This document shows positions 1-10,100 of a DNA stretch of 64,000 nucleotides, one piece after another. The DNA is taken from assembly GCA_950097015.1 (NCBI GenBank), contig CATNEN010000039.1:14912501-14976500 (forward strand), written 5' to 3'. Source of the DNA: Macrostomum hystrix. Lineage: Eukaryota > Platyhelminthes > Macrostomidae. A model generated the notes under the pieces. That model did not search any database. It worked only from the letters and a program-made list of their open reading frames with translations, and was not told where the DNA came from. The position numbers were made by a program, and so were the translations under genes. Position 1 is the first letter of the stretch. The number at the start of each line of letters is the position of its first letter.

Positions 1-145
1 TTTTGTCTATGGCAAATTTCAGCTCTACTTTGCTTTTTTCATGCACGACTTTTCTGAGATGAACTTTTGTGTTGTACTATTAGAAATCTCTCTAGCTTAT
101 TGGAGTTTCTCTCTAACAAAGAAGTATTGCACTTTACAAGCATCG
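1..145. repeat. Duplicated flank, copy 1
   Basis: This stretch is nearly identical to 7030-7175. Both begin with TTTTGTCTATGGCAAATTTC and run through the same AT-rich sequence to the CACTTTAC near the end. At 7030 the sequence directly follows the 5' flank of the second Ly6-like gene. The copy at the window start may therefore follow the 5' flank of another gene copy lying just outside the window. No coding potential is seen. The rest of 146-690 holds a degenerate AGATCC-rich run at about 230-395 and nothing else recognisable. Confidence 0.7.
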
Positions 146-694
146 AATGAATATTTCCCATGGGCCCATATTTGACAGGCTTTTTAGACAGAGCCAGGTT
201 AACGAAAACTATTCCTCCGATTCCTCCGCACCTCAGATCCCGCATCCTATGCCACAGATCCCATATCCCAGAAAATACATCCAATATGGGATACGCTGAT
301 CCTACATCCGAGATCCTATATCTCATTCGACAGATCTCAGATCCCAAATCGCAGATCCTGAATCGCACATTCCGAATCGTGATCGAAAAAGCACTTTCAA
401 GTTCCAATGAACCCGAATAATAATAGAGAGCGGAGGGACAGGATTTTGAAGTGTCTGGGTGGGGTTTTACAATGAGTTATGCTCACGGGATTGTCTATAC
501 ACTGTTCTTACCACCACTTTGCAAAACGATGCTGCGGAAGCAACGACTGACAAGACTGAAGAGGCACAAATAAAAAGATTAGACATTGAGGCCTTGGCAA
601 CATTTTCTATGGCGATATTTTTTTAATGTTTTGTGAGAGTCTTGCAGCCAAGTCTTTGCTTTTCTACTGTTGTCAGTAGTCTGAATTATATCTC

Positions 695-1756
695 TCAGAC
701 CTATGAAGTACTGCAGAAGTGCGGCCACGTGAACTACCGGATCCGTATTGGCACGGCAACCAATACGTTCCACATCAATCTGCTCAAGTAATATACAGTG
801 CGCGAGAGTCGATTTTGATGCACCTGTCAGCGACAACGACAGGTGCTCTTGCGCTGTCTGACCGTCTGAGCCCGGACGAGAGGGACCGTCTCCAGCAGCT
901 GGTGCAGGACTTCGCGAACGTCTTCAATGAGATCCTGGGTAGGACCGACTTGGTGGAGCACCAAATCTGGACGACATCTGACCGTATAGTGCGCATCCGG
1001 CCGCGGCGGGAGCCGCAGGCGTATCGACAGGTGCTCAAAGAGGAGATCCAACGCATGCTGGACCTCGGAGTGATCGAACCGTGGACTGTGACTTCTGCTC
1101 CCCGGTCTGTCTAGTGGCCAAGAAGGACGGCTCGGTCCGATTCAAGGCGCTAAATGAGCTGGTGGCATTCGATTCCTACCCAATGAAGAACCTCGAGGAT
1201 CTGCTGGAGCAAGTCACCAGGGCCAAGTTCATATCCAAGCTAGACTGCTGCAAGGGCTACTGGCAGATTCCTCTGTCCGAGAGCTCGAAGCGGCTGACAG
1301 CACTCGCGGCCGGTGGCAAGCTTTACCAATTCATCGTAATGCCCATGGGCTTAAACTGCGGCAGCGCAACGTACCAGAGGCTCATGGACAAGATGGTCCA
1401 AGGGCTGGGCAAAGCAGACTCATACGTCGACGACAGCGCCGTGTTCAGCGAGACCTTCGAGCAGCACGTTCACGACCTGAGGCAGGTGTTAGGCCGCCTC
1501 CAGGCTGCCGGTCTGACGGTGCAGCCTCGCAAATGCTACCTGGGCGGCAACTCGGTGGACTACCTCGGCTTCAAGCTCGGCGGAGGCCAGATCAGCACGA
1601 GCGAGGATCGAGTGCGGACTGTCACTGCACTGGCTCGACCCAAGACCAAAGACAAGGTGGCAGCCCTGACGGACCTCACGAAGAAGTCGGCGCCCGAGGA
1701 CCTAAGAGCGGCCTGGGGAGAACAGCAGACTCGAGGCTTCGACTCGAGCCAACAGA
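695..1756 (+). pseudogene. Ty3/gypsy pol remnant with integrase end before reverse transcriptase
   Basis: This is a broken retrotransposon polyprotein. From about 702 the reading frame gives an integrase C-terminal tail (YEVLQKCGHVNYRI then TFHINLLK), closed by a TAA at about 789. It continues directly into the linker typical of gypsy pol (LSPDERDRLQQLVQDF, GRTDLVEHQI, EEIQRMLDLGVIEP). A frameshift near 1085 follows. The reverse transcriptase fingers and palm resume in another frame (SPVCLVAKKDGSVRF) and reach the catalytic YVDD at 1423-1434. The usual CVDYR segment after VRF is missing, so a small deletion lies there. The thumb is partly present (YLGFKLGGGQ) and RNase H is absent. An integrase end placed upstream of RT is the gene order of Gmr1-like Ty3/gypsy elements, whereas ordinary gypsy elements have RT before integrase. 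The remnant stops at a 19-bp tandem array. Confidence 0.75.
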
Positions 1757-2034
1757 CTGACTCAAGATTTAGTGACTGACTCAAGATTTAGTGACTGACT
1801 CAAGATTTAGTGACTAACTCAAGATTTAGTGACTGACTCAAGATTTAGTGGCTGACTCAAGATTTAGTGACTGACTCAAGATTTAGTGACTGACTCAAGA
1901 TTTAGTGACTGACTCAAGATTTAGTGACTGACTCAAGATTTAGTGACTGACTCAAGATTTAGTGACTGACTCAAGATTTAGTGACTGACTCAAGATTTAG
2001 TGACTGACTCAAGATTTAGTGACTGACTCAAGAT
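1757..2034. repeat. 19-bp minisatellite, about 15 copies
   Basis: The unit GACTGACTCAAGATTTAGT is repeated almost without change. It starts exactly where the gypsy pol remnant ends and stops where a GC-rich LINE-like fragment begins. Confidence 0.95.
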
Positions 2035-2335
2035 GGCCTTCTTTTCCCGTCGTGCCCGGTTCCGGCTGCGGCGGGCTTCTTCGACCGTTTGGAGCGGCCG
2101 GTCATCGTTTCCTGAGCCCCGCTAGTAGGTGAACCGGAGGGGCCGGAATGGGCGCTGTCAATGGCGGAGGGGCCGGGTTTGTAGCGGGAGCTTCAGTCCC
2201 GGTTTCAAGGATGGCATTAGCAGAAGCCATAGCTGAAAGCAGGTGCAGGGTTTACTCATAAGCGAGGTAAAAAGCCTTTGGCACCTCTCCCTCAGAGCCC
2301 AGGCCAGACGTACCTAATGATCAGGAGGGGTCCTG
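2035..2335 (-). mobile_element. LINE 5' end fragment (inverted)
   Basis: Read on the minus strand, 2335-2270 resembles the 5' leader of the LINE at 24.97-25.3 kb: both share TGATCA, GGTAC, TCTGG and GGCTCTGAGGGA in the same order and spacing. After this comes an open stretch with an ATG at 2230 and a Pro/Ala-rich then Lys/Arg-rich peptide (TSGAQETMTGRSKRSKKP). This is like the start of the LINE ORF in composition and order. I infer a 5' fragment of a related LINE. Identity is partial and by eye only. 2336-2740 shows no gene; from about 2538 it is the duplicated 3' flank of the Ly6-like gene. Confidence 0.45.
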
Positions 2336-2765
2336 GATGGGTCGTCAAGCGCCGTTGCTTATTCTGTCCGGCTTTCTGTCGGACATTCTGTTATATTTCC
2401 AGTTCTGATTTTATTTCAGATGTTTAACAACTGAAAAAATATCTCATTGTGATAACAATTTAGCATTTATTTTTAAGCAGGTGTAACTTTTTTGCTTCAG
2501 TAATTATTTTGCACGAATTGTCATTTTTTAAATAAACATGACTACTTTCAAACGACAAGCCATGTTTAACTGATCATTGTGCTGCTTGTGCGGTGTATTA
2601 AAAAACAATTCAACACAGACAGATATATTTAGGAACAAATTATTACAAAGCTGACATGCTTGAGATTTGCAACGTAAGTCGGTCCGTTTTTTCTATTGAG
2701 AGGAGGCTTTTAGCACCTTGATTCTTTCAGCACATTTTCAGACAGAACTTTGAAAACATTATTCC

Positions 2766-3036
2766 ATACATTCAACTCATCAATTCAATGCTTTCAATAC
2801 ATTCAACTCATCAATTCAATGCTTTCAATACATTCAACACATCAATTCAATGCTTTCAATACATTCAACTCATCAATTCAATGCTTTCAATACATTCAAC
2901 TCATCAATTCAATGCTTTCAATACATTCAACACATCAATTCAATGCTTTCAATACATTCAACACATCAATTCAATGCTTTCAATACATTCAACACATCAA
3001 TTCAATGCTTTCAATACATTCAACACATCAAACACA
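2766..3036. repeat. 31-bp minisatellite, about 9 copies
   Basis: The unit is built on ATTCAATGCTTTCAATACAT plus ATTCAACWCATCA, alternating between CTCATC and CACATC variants. It lies just 3' of the stop codon of the minus-strand Ly6-like gene A, so it probably falls in that transcript's 3' UTR. The paralogue at 5976 has only one or two degenerate copies here. Confidence 0.95.
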
Positions 3037-3061
3037 ACATTAAAAACTGTTAGCGCAAAGT

Positions 3062-4443
3062 CTACAGCGCTGGCAGCAGCATCGCTAGCAGTATCGTGCA
3101 GCCCAACAGTACGGATACGAACAGCGAATTCTGGTGCCTAGCACCCGCGGCAGTCGGGGTTGCACCCGCGGCAGTCGGGATTGCACCCGCGGCAGTCGTG
3201 GTTGCACCCGCAGCAGTCGGGATTGCGCCCGCAGCAGTCGGGATTGCACCCGCAGCAGTCGGGATTGCACCCGCAGCAGTCGGGATTGCACCCGCGGCAG
3301 TCGTGGTTGCACCCGCAGCAGTCGGGATTGCACCCGCGGCAGTCGTGGTTGCACCCGCGGCAGTCGGGGTTGCACCCGCAGCAGTCGGTATTGCACCCGC
3401 GGCAGTCGTGGTTGCACCCGCGGCAGTCGTGGTTGCACCCGCAGCAGTCGGGATTGCACCCGCAGCAGTCGTGGTTGCACCCGCGGCAGTCGTGGATGCA
3501 CCCGCAGCAGTCGGGATTGCACCCGCGGCAGTCGTGGTTGCACCCGCGGCAGTCGTGGATGCACCCGCAGCAGTCGGGATTGCACCCGCAGCAGTCGGGA
3601 TTGCACCCGCGGCAGTCGTGGATGCACCCGCAGCAGTCGGGGTTGCACCCACGGCAGTCGTGGTTGCACCCGCAGCAGTCGGGGTTGCGCCTGCAGCAGT
3701 CGGGGTTTCACCCGCGGCAGTCGTGGTTGCAGGAGGAGTGTACATCCGTAATGAGCTACAATCAGACTTTGCTGCGTTTGGAGTGCATTCGTAGCGTTCC
3801 ATCTTCCGAGGATTCTTATCTCTCGAGTAGTAGTTATACATCAGGTTGATATACATTTCACAGCCGATAATTGTAACATAGCCCCTGTCTTTGGGGGCTA
3901 TGAAGTCCAATTTAAGGCACTTTTCTGATGGAGGGCAAAATATTTCAGATGGAAATTCTGGCGCCCAATTGACCTTCCATTTTTTGTAGTGAAGGCATGG
4001 TACCTGATCGCGTTCTAGATCGTTGGTCAAGTTAAATACACTCGCTTTATTGCATTTGTCACCCGTGCAGTCTTTGCAATATTTTGTAGCAGGACAGGCG
4101 CCACAACCATATTTCAGTCGCTAAAAAAGTTTCCGCATAGGGCAAAATTTATAGGGCGAACTGTTGCTTTATGATTTTGAATTGATATGCTAATTAAATT
4201 AGTTTAATTCATTCGGTCGCTCACCACTTCGGTACGAGAAAAAACAGTTGAAGCTTCAGGATGATATTCCACTTTACACTTGGTGTCTTTGGCAGGAGTA
4301 CAATCTGTATCAGTATCGTCATTCTTATATTCATAAAATGGTACTTTATGATTCCTCGACCAGATACATTTAATACAATCAGCCAGCTGAATGCCTCCAA
4401 GTGCAAGAAACACGCCAACAATAACCAGCTTCATAGTCGTCAT
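3062..4443 (-). CDS. Ly6/uPAR-like secreted or GPI-anchored protein with mucin-like heptad repeats (gene A)
   Basis: Two exons: 4225-4443 and 3062-4120, with a 104-bp GT/AG intron between, phase 0. The product is 425 aa. The N-terminus is a clear signal peptide (KLVIVGVFLALGGIQLADC). A Cys-rich region follows that ends YCKDCTGDKCN, the C-x-x-C-x-x-x-x-C-N style ending of Ly6/uPAR (LU) domains. A second Cys-rich part contains FCPPSEKCLKLD and YECTPNAAKSDC. Next come about 28 copies of a 7-residue Thr/Ala/Pro repeat (TAAGA with IP or TP or TT), likely O-glycosylated, encoded by a 21-bp tandem array at 3143-3735. The C-terminus is hydrophobic (SLFVSVLLGCTILLAMLLPAL) and ends at the stop, which suits a GPI signal or a membrane anchor. 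LU membership is inferred from the cysteine pattern. It is the tandem paralogue of the gene at 5976-6778. Confidence 0.75.
3143..3735 (-). repeat. 21-bp coding minisatellite, about 28 copies
   Basis: This in-frame 21-bp array lies in exon 2 of gene A, with unit (plus strand) close to CACCCGCRGCAGTCGKGRTTG. Every unit preserves the reading frame on the minus strand. The open frames seen on the plus strand over the same bases are shadows of the repeat. The paralogue lacks the array. Confidence 0.95.
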
Positions 4444-4688
4444 GATTGCCAGCTTCGATTCCGAATAACCCAGTTAGATTTGGTCGATTAGCTGGCAGGT
4501 GGCAGTTGAACTGCAGTCAATTCTTGATCCGATTTGCAACGGCTGAGTAGAATCGGCCAGAATGCTCAGTCGAGTGTTGTCAGTTGTTGGATTTGATTCT
4601 TCGTTTCGGGCCGCTGCCCCTTCAATATGCTGCAGAAAATGCAGGTGCGAGCCGGCTCGGTCTATGGCAGCGCTGGCTGATACAGGGG

Positions 4689-5177
4689 ATCGTCCTGGAT
4701 CGTCTCTCCCGGTTTCCGCCGCATGTCGCTCCAGAACCGGAAGCGCTCCCGCACAATGAAGCGCTTGGCGTCATACTGTTCATCCATGAATTTCCCAATC
4801 TGGTCCATTGTGAGCTTGTTGATCTCCTTCGGCGGCGTCTGCTGTCCTGCTAAGTTCGAGAGAAGCTTGTAGGTGGACGGAGACTGGTTCGTCAGGAACA
4901 CCTGGGCCTTCTTGTCATCGGGTATGGAGTTCGCACCCGTGAAAGTGTTGAATCTGGCCAAGTAGTCGGGCCAAAGCTCGGACGTGAAGTCGAATGGCGA
5001 AAAACTCGGAGTTGACGTCGTAAAGTGTGTCGCCAAAACCGCAGCCTGGGACTGGCTGCCTGTAGGCTGTAGAGACCGGATGAGGTCTAGCAATAACTGC
5101 CGGTCAGCTTCACGCTGGCGACGATCTTCCTCCATCTGCTGCTGTAGAAGTGTGATTACTTCTTCGCTATCGGGCAT
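4689..5177 (-). pseudogene. Ty3/gypsy gag fragment, 3' truncated
   Basis: An open frame begins at the ATG at 5177 (MPDSEEVITLLQQQMEED), with a Glu/Arg-rich helix. A gypsy Gag core follows: FDFTSELWPDYLARFNTF, IPDDKKAQVFL, TYKLLSNL, FMDEQYDAKRFIVRERFRF, GETIQDD. It is cut off at about 4689, exactly at the edge of the duplicated Ly6-like segment, so the rest of Gag and all of Pol are gone. The start is supported by the leader and LTR directly upstream on the minus strand. It acts as the structural protein of a retrotransposon particle; this copy is a remnant. Confidence 0.75.
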
Positions 5178-5276
5178 GATGGTTGCAGCTTGATCCTTCG
5201 TTCAGTAGTGACTGTCGTTGCAAATCAGACGTCCTCGAAGTTGATCAAGATCCTGCTTGCGACGCCTGAAAATCCC

Positions 5277-5590
5277 TGTTGTATCTTTAATAACTGACGC
5301 AACGGAGATTCCGATTTGTAGAGTAATAAGGAAAACACGCCAATAGGCGGCACTCGGCAGGCAGACGAATAGGAGTGTGTATTTGATATATTATAGCAGT
5401 CGGCGTACGAAAAATATACATGAGTGCAGGGGTCGGGGGCTTTTATTGATAGGCCCAAAGGCATGGGGAAGAGCTTTCTAGGAAGTTACTAAAAATAGAC
5501 TACGCGGGAAGTTTCTGAAACAAAAGTGTATGGACTTACGCCTTACGACAAAGAATAGAAATTTCTGGAAAGTTCCTGGGAATTACAACA
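5277..5590 (-). mobile_element. Gypsy LTR (5' LTR of the gag fragment)
   Basis: On the minus strand the segment starts TGTTGTAATTCC (5590) and ends GATACAACA (5277), giving the TG...CA ends with a 6-bp inverted repeat TGTTGT/ACAACA. It contains a TATA-like run (TATAATATATC) and AATAAA (CAATAAAAGC), as expected of an LTR. It is followed by about 100 bp of leader and then the gag ATG at 5177. The leader begins GGGATTTTCAGGCGTCGCAAG, and the GGCGTCGCAAGCAG core also occurs after the LTR at 63.64 kb. The outer end is slightly ambiguous (5590, 5593 or 5596) because TTG repeats there. 5597-5716 is pyrimidine-rich with no gene. Confidence 0.6.
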
Positions 5591-5803
5591 ACAACAGTCT
5601 CAACACTTACCCTCCTTTTCTTTCTTATCTTTGTCCCTTCCTCTTCGTTTCGCTGCTGCTTTCGCGAAGTTTGTGCCTCTCTCGTGCTTCTTTGTTCGTG
5701 CTTTGGGGGCACAAAATGACTACTTTCAAACATCAAGCCAGGTTTAACTGATCATTGTGCAGCTTGCATGGAGTGTTAAAAAAATTCGGAGCAGATATAT
5801 ATA

Positions 5804-5809
5804 TTTATT
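5804..5809 (-). terminator. Possible poly(A) signal of Ly6-like gene B
   Basis: TTTATT on the plus strand gives AATAAA on the minus strand about 165 bp past the stop codon of the gene ending at 5976. The corresponding place in the paralogue has lost the motif. Confidence 0.4.
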
Positions 5810-5975
5810 TGGTCACAAAATATGATAATCCAGGCATGCTTGGGATTTGCTACGGAAATCGGTCAGTGTTTGCTATTGAGAGGAGGCTTTTAGAGTCTTG
5901 ATATTTTCAGCACATTTTCATACAACTTTCAATACAAGTTGTCAGAACTTTCAATACATTCAATACGCTCGTACA

Positions 5976-6778
5976 TCAAAAAATGAAAGAATAAAGCTTA
6001 AATCGCCAAATAAGCAGCGCAATCAGAATCGCTATCAGCATCGCGCAGCCCAGCAGTACGGCTACGAACAGCCAATTCACCCCAGAAGTCGTGGTTGTAG
6101 GCGGAGTGTACATTCCTAATTTGATACAACCAGTTTTTTCTGCGTTTGGTCTGCATTCGTAGCGTTTAAATGCTTTTGCAGCGCGAAAATTACTGTTGAT
6201 CCAATTTTCACAGCCGATATATTCAAATCGCACATGCCGAAGAATCTGAACAGCTTGAAAGCACTTTTCTGATGGAGGGCAAAAGGATTCAGCAGCTCGT
6301 GGTCTAGACGATGTAAGCATCTGGTTGTTAAGGCATGGTACCAGATCACGTTCAAGATCATTGATTAAGTTTAATACACTCGCTCCATTGCAGTTACTAC
6401 CCTCGCAGTCTTTGCAATATTTTGTACTGTGACAGGCGCCGCAACCATATTTCAGTCTCTGAAAAAGTTTCCGCATAGGGCAAAATTTATAGGGCAAACT
6501 GTTGCTTTATGATTTCGAGTTGATATGCTAATTAAATTAGTTTAATTCATTCGGTCGCTCACCACTTCTTCTTCTTCTTCAATTCTAGGATCATATTCCA
6601 CTTTACACTTGGTGATGCCTGGAAGACAATTTGTTTCAACAGAATCCATTGAACTATCCTTATACATAGAAAATTTTGATAACCTATTGTGCGACCAGAT
6701 ACATGTAATACAATCAGCCAGCTGAATGCCTCCAATTGCAAGAAACACGCAAACAATAACCAGCTTCATAGTCGTCAT
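5976..6778 (-). CDS. Ly6/uPAR-like membrane protein (gene B)
   Basis: Two exons: 6563-6778 and 5976-6458, with a 104-bp intron (GTGAGC donor, TTTTTCAG acceptor), phase 0, encoding 232 aa. It has a signal peptide (KLVIVCVFLAIGGIQLADC), then a Cys-rich module ending YCKDCEGSNCN. A second Cys-rich stretch (FCPPSEKCFQ, YIGCENW, YECRPNAEKTGC) matches gene A position for position. There is a short Thr stretch (PPTTTT) where gene A has its long heptad array. The C-terminus is a strong transmembrane helix (FVAVLLGCAMLIAILIALLIW) followed by a short basic tail, so this copy looks like a type I membrane protein rather than GPI-anchored. The acidic run before the intron (IEEEEEV) is a local GAA/GAG expansion. 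Function is unknown; LU assignment is inferred from cysteines. Confidence 0.75.
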
Positions 6779-7029
6779 GATTGCCAGCTTCGATTCCGAA
6801 TAGCCCAGTTAGATTTGGTCGATTAGCTGGCAGGTGGCAGTTGAACTGCAGTCAATTCTTGATCCGATTTGCAACGGCTGAGTAGAATCGGCCAGAATGC
6901 TTAGTCGAGTGTTGTCAGTTGTTGGATTTGATTTTTCGTTTCGGGCCGCTGCCCCTTCAATATGCTGCAGAAAATACAGGTCCGAGCCGGCTCGGTCTAT
7001 GGCAGCGCTGGCTGACACAGGGGTGCCCG

Positions 7030-7175
7030 CCTTTTGTCTATGGCAAATTTCAGCTCTACTTTGCTTTTTCATGCATGACTTTTCTGAGATGAACTTTTGT
7101 GTTGTACTATTAGAAATCTTTCTAGCTTATTGGAGTTTCTCTCTAACAAAGAAGCATTGCACTTTACTACTGAAA
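7030..7175. repeat. Duplicated flank, copy 2
   Basis: Near-identical to 1-145. It directly follows the 5' flank of gene B. Confidence 0.8.
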
Positions 7176-10100
7176 TGGGTGGGTCTTTTTGCAATCCGAT
7201 GTTCTGTCCTCGCGGAAGATAGGAGTGTGTGGACGGCGATAGAGTCAAAGTCATAGCGCAACGCCTCGCGAGTTGTCGCGGAAAGAGGGATGAAGGGAGA
7301 GATGAAGGGAGAGACAGTGGATGCAGGGAGTGGTCCTATTGGCCTCAGGCTGGCCAGTCCCACTCGTCCCATAGGCCACAGGCATGACTGCCGTGCCTAC
7401 CCCAAGCAATGCTCGAACCCGGCTGAAAGTCTAAGGAGGTGTCGGACTACCCGAAAGCAGATAGGACAGGGCTAGAGAGTCTACTGTCGTCAGTAGCATG
7501 TAAATAACTGACTCCTAACCTTGGTAGCAGTGGTCGACTCGGCCTAGGCTCTTGTCATAGAAATGCGGAAAGGCTATCGGCAAAGCGGAAAAGATGATCT
7601 AGGGTAGCGCCACCACCCAATGCGCCTACGTCGCCACCGCAGACATTTGGGGACTTGGGTCCCCGGAGTACACAGCTCCCAGTTTATCACACAAATCTAG
7701 ACAAGCCGAAAAATGGGCATTCTGCAACTTCCGTTTTAGACTGGGGCGAGAGCCCCAGAATGGATCGAGACACGCCTCAACAGGGGATTCCTGAATTCGC
7801 GCTACAGGGGTCTAGAAAGGTGGTACTAAGAACTTGAATGAGAATCCGTAGCCAGAATCCTACTCATGAGACATTAGACACATTCTGTACATTAGACTGC
7901 AGCCTACGCATTAAGTAACTAGCAAATCCGAGTCTGTGTGAGTTGAGGAAATCAGAGACTGGAGAGATTAAGCAGAACACTGGCTGAGTGATTATGCAAG
8001 CGAAAGATTAATTGATCATCACCCTCGCTTCCGTGTGGCGGCAGTTGCGAAAGGCGGGGAACAGAGGGGAAACTCGATTGGCAGGGGAGTTTGACACGTA
8101 CTCCTTGATCCGCCAGGAAGAGAGGAAAAACCCGCCAAGGAATTCCCCACCCCTAGCAGAGAAACACATGCTACACTCCGCATTTTACTCGCGAAACCCT
8201 AGCTCCTTATTACTCGCATGCGCGCTTACAGTTGCCTTCCTGCCGCAGCTTTCAGCTCGGCATCGCCAGAGCCCACCCCCTAATGAGTTAGCCACTCATG
8301 ATCGAGGGCTGTCTAAAGATAAAATAAAAATAAGAGAACGGCATAGTGAAGGGATTTATTGTTATTAAAATTGGCCTAGTAATTAAGTGATCGGCAAGTA
8401 GATTGTCTGTGTATTAAGTCACCAATCCTAAGTTTTCCCTCCCACTAATTGGCCGCCTAACTAAAAGTACTAGTCCCTTAGGAGTAATAATCACAAGCCG
8501 CTGCGCGGGTTACTTATCTGAAGTCGCTTGGCCGCGTGCTGCAGTCCCGTCGTTCTCGGGGGAAGGTAGGGCAAAACAAAAAAGGCAGAGAAGGGGAAAC
8601 TATTGCGAATTGGCAGGGGCCAACACGCTAGGAGCTCAGAGGCTCAATTTAGTGCTCACCTAACGAGGTGGCTTACGCTTAGGGGATTGGGAGCAGGCAA
8701 TGGGCCTGTGATAGCTGAGCAGAGCTCGGGGCTCAAGGATCTAAGCCCTACGTGGGTCCGGGATATGAGTCCGAGATCCGGGGGGGAGTCCGGCTCCGAA
8801 GGGTGGGAGGTCAAGGGTTCCAAGAGGGAGCAGCGCAGCGCGCTTGCTTAAATAGTCCTGCAGCACGCCAACCCCGACATCCATCAAAACAACCCACATT
8901 CGCGCCAGCCTGTCAACGGGGAATCGAAGCGGCGATGGGCCGCCCCGATTACCCAATGAACCGACGGCGAGAAACGACAGATGCTCCTCGAGAGCAGCTG
9001 CCGGCAGACGGCCAATGATTGTTACACCGCCGGGACAATGGGAAGCGCAGGCGCCGACCTGCCTACAGTGACATTTACATGTATCTAAGAGGAGGAAGGT
9101 CATAAAGTCGAGCTGGGCTCGAATACTGTAAAGAAGTGGGGACATGAAGAATTAATGATCACTCATAACGCCCGAGTGATTCCCAATAACTGATAGGGGT
9201 TTGGAGGGGAATTATGACCTAAACTACTCATACAATAGAAGTTATGGCCGCGTTCAGTCATTCCTACAGGGGTCTAGACAGATCCAGGGAAAAGGGATTC
9301 GACGGCTACTTAATTCACCGCCGCCCCAAACCCGGCCCTAAGATTAATGATCTTGTTTGCGGCCAGCTGCTATGTGGATCGCAATTATTAGATACTTAAA
9401 AATTTGAAAAATTATGCTGGCTCACATTCCCACTCGATTCCCGCAGCACACTCCACATCACTACACCTTTTCCCGTTCAATTTCAACGAATCTGCGCTGC
9501 AATTTAGACAACTTGTCATTCATTTTCGACACAATTTTATTTTTATACCTTCAGTTGGAAGTTTAAATTAGACAAAGCTGACTTCAATATAAAATACGAT
9601 AGCTTATTTAATCGTTAAAAAATTGTACTATTCTGTGCCGGGAATGTGTTGTCTATGGTAATTTTTGGTGAAATTATTTTTCGCTACGCTCGCCTCGAGA
9701 CCATTAAACGCAGCCTCACATTCTAACCACAGAATGTGAATTAAACGGCGTTTATTATTTACTGAAACAGCAGATATTCGATTTAGACAATTCCTCATTG
9801 AGAGCGATTTGTCTATGGTAAAATTTCTAGTAACTAGGTCTAAGTGCAGTCCGGAAAAATTTCCAACGAGGGGCGAAGCAAGCGAAGCGAGTACCTCATC
9901 GTTGGCAGTTTTTTTTCGGATAAACAAGACCGAGATAAGATTGCCCGGAGACTCACCCAACGTAACATCAACGTTTTTAGAAACTAAAATTGATGCAGAA
10001 TTAAAACCACTTGAGATAAAACCATGGGTGACCCCTCTATAGACGTAAAACATTTAGGGCTACAAGATAAGCGACCTGAAATTTCCATAGCAACGCGTCT

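Larger units (their letters stand above)
2538..4688. repeat. Segmental duplication, unit A (Ly6-like gene plus flanks)
   Basis: This segment matches 5717-7022 across the 3' flank (ATGACTACTTTCAAAC onward, GAGAGGAGGCTTTTAG), both exons, the intron and about 240 bp of 5' flank. Divergence is concentrated in the exons and in two tandem arrays present only in this copy: a 31-bp array in the 3' flank and the 21-bp array in the coding region. The duplication breakpoint on the right is where a gypsy gag fragment starts (ACAGGGG then ATCGTCC). Confidence 0.8.

Noticed and set aside
3096-3849. Long plus-strand frames rich in APAAVGI, CTRSSRD and HPQQSGL repeats
   Set aside because: They are antisense shadows of the in-frame 21-bp coding array of Ly6-like gene A on the minus strand.
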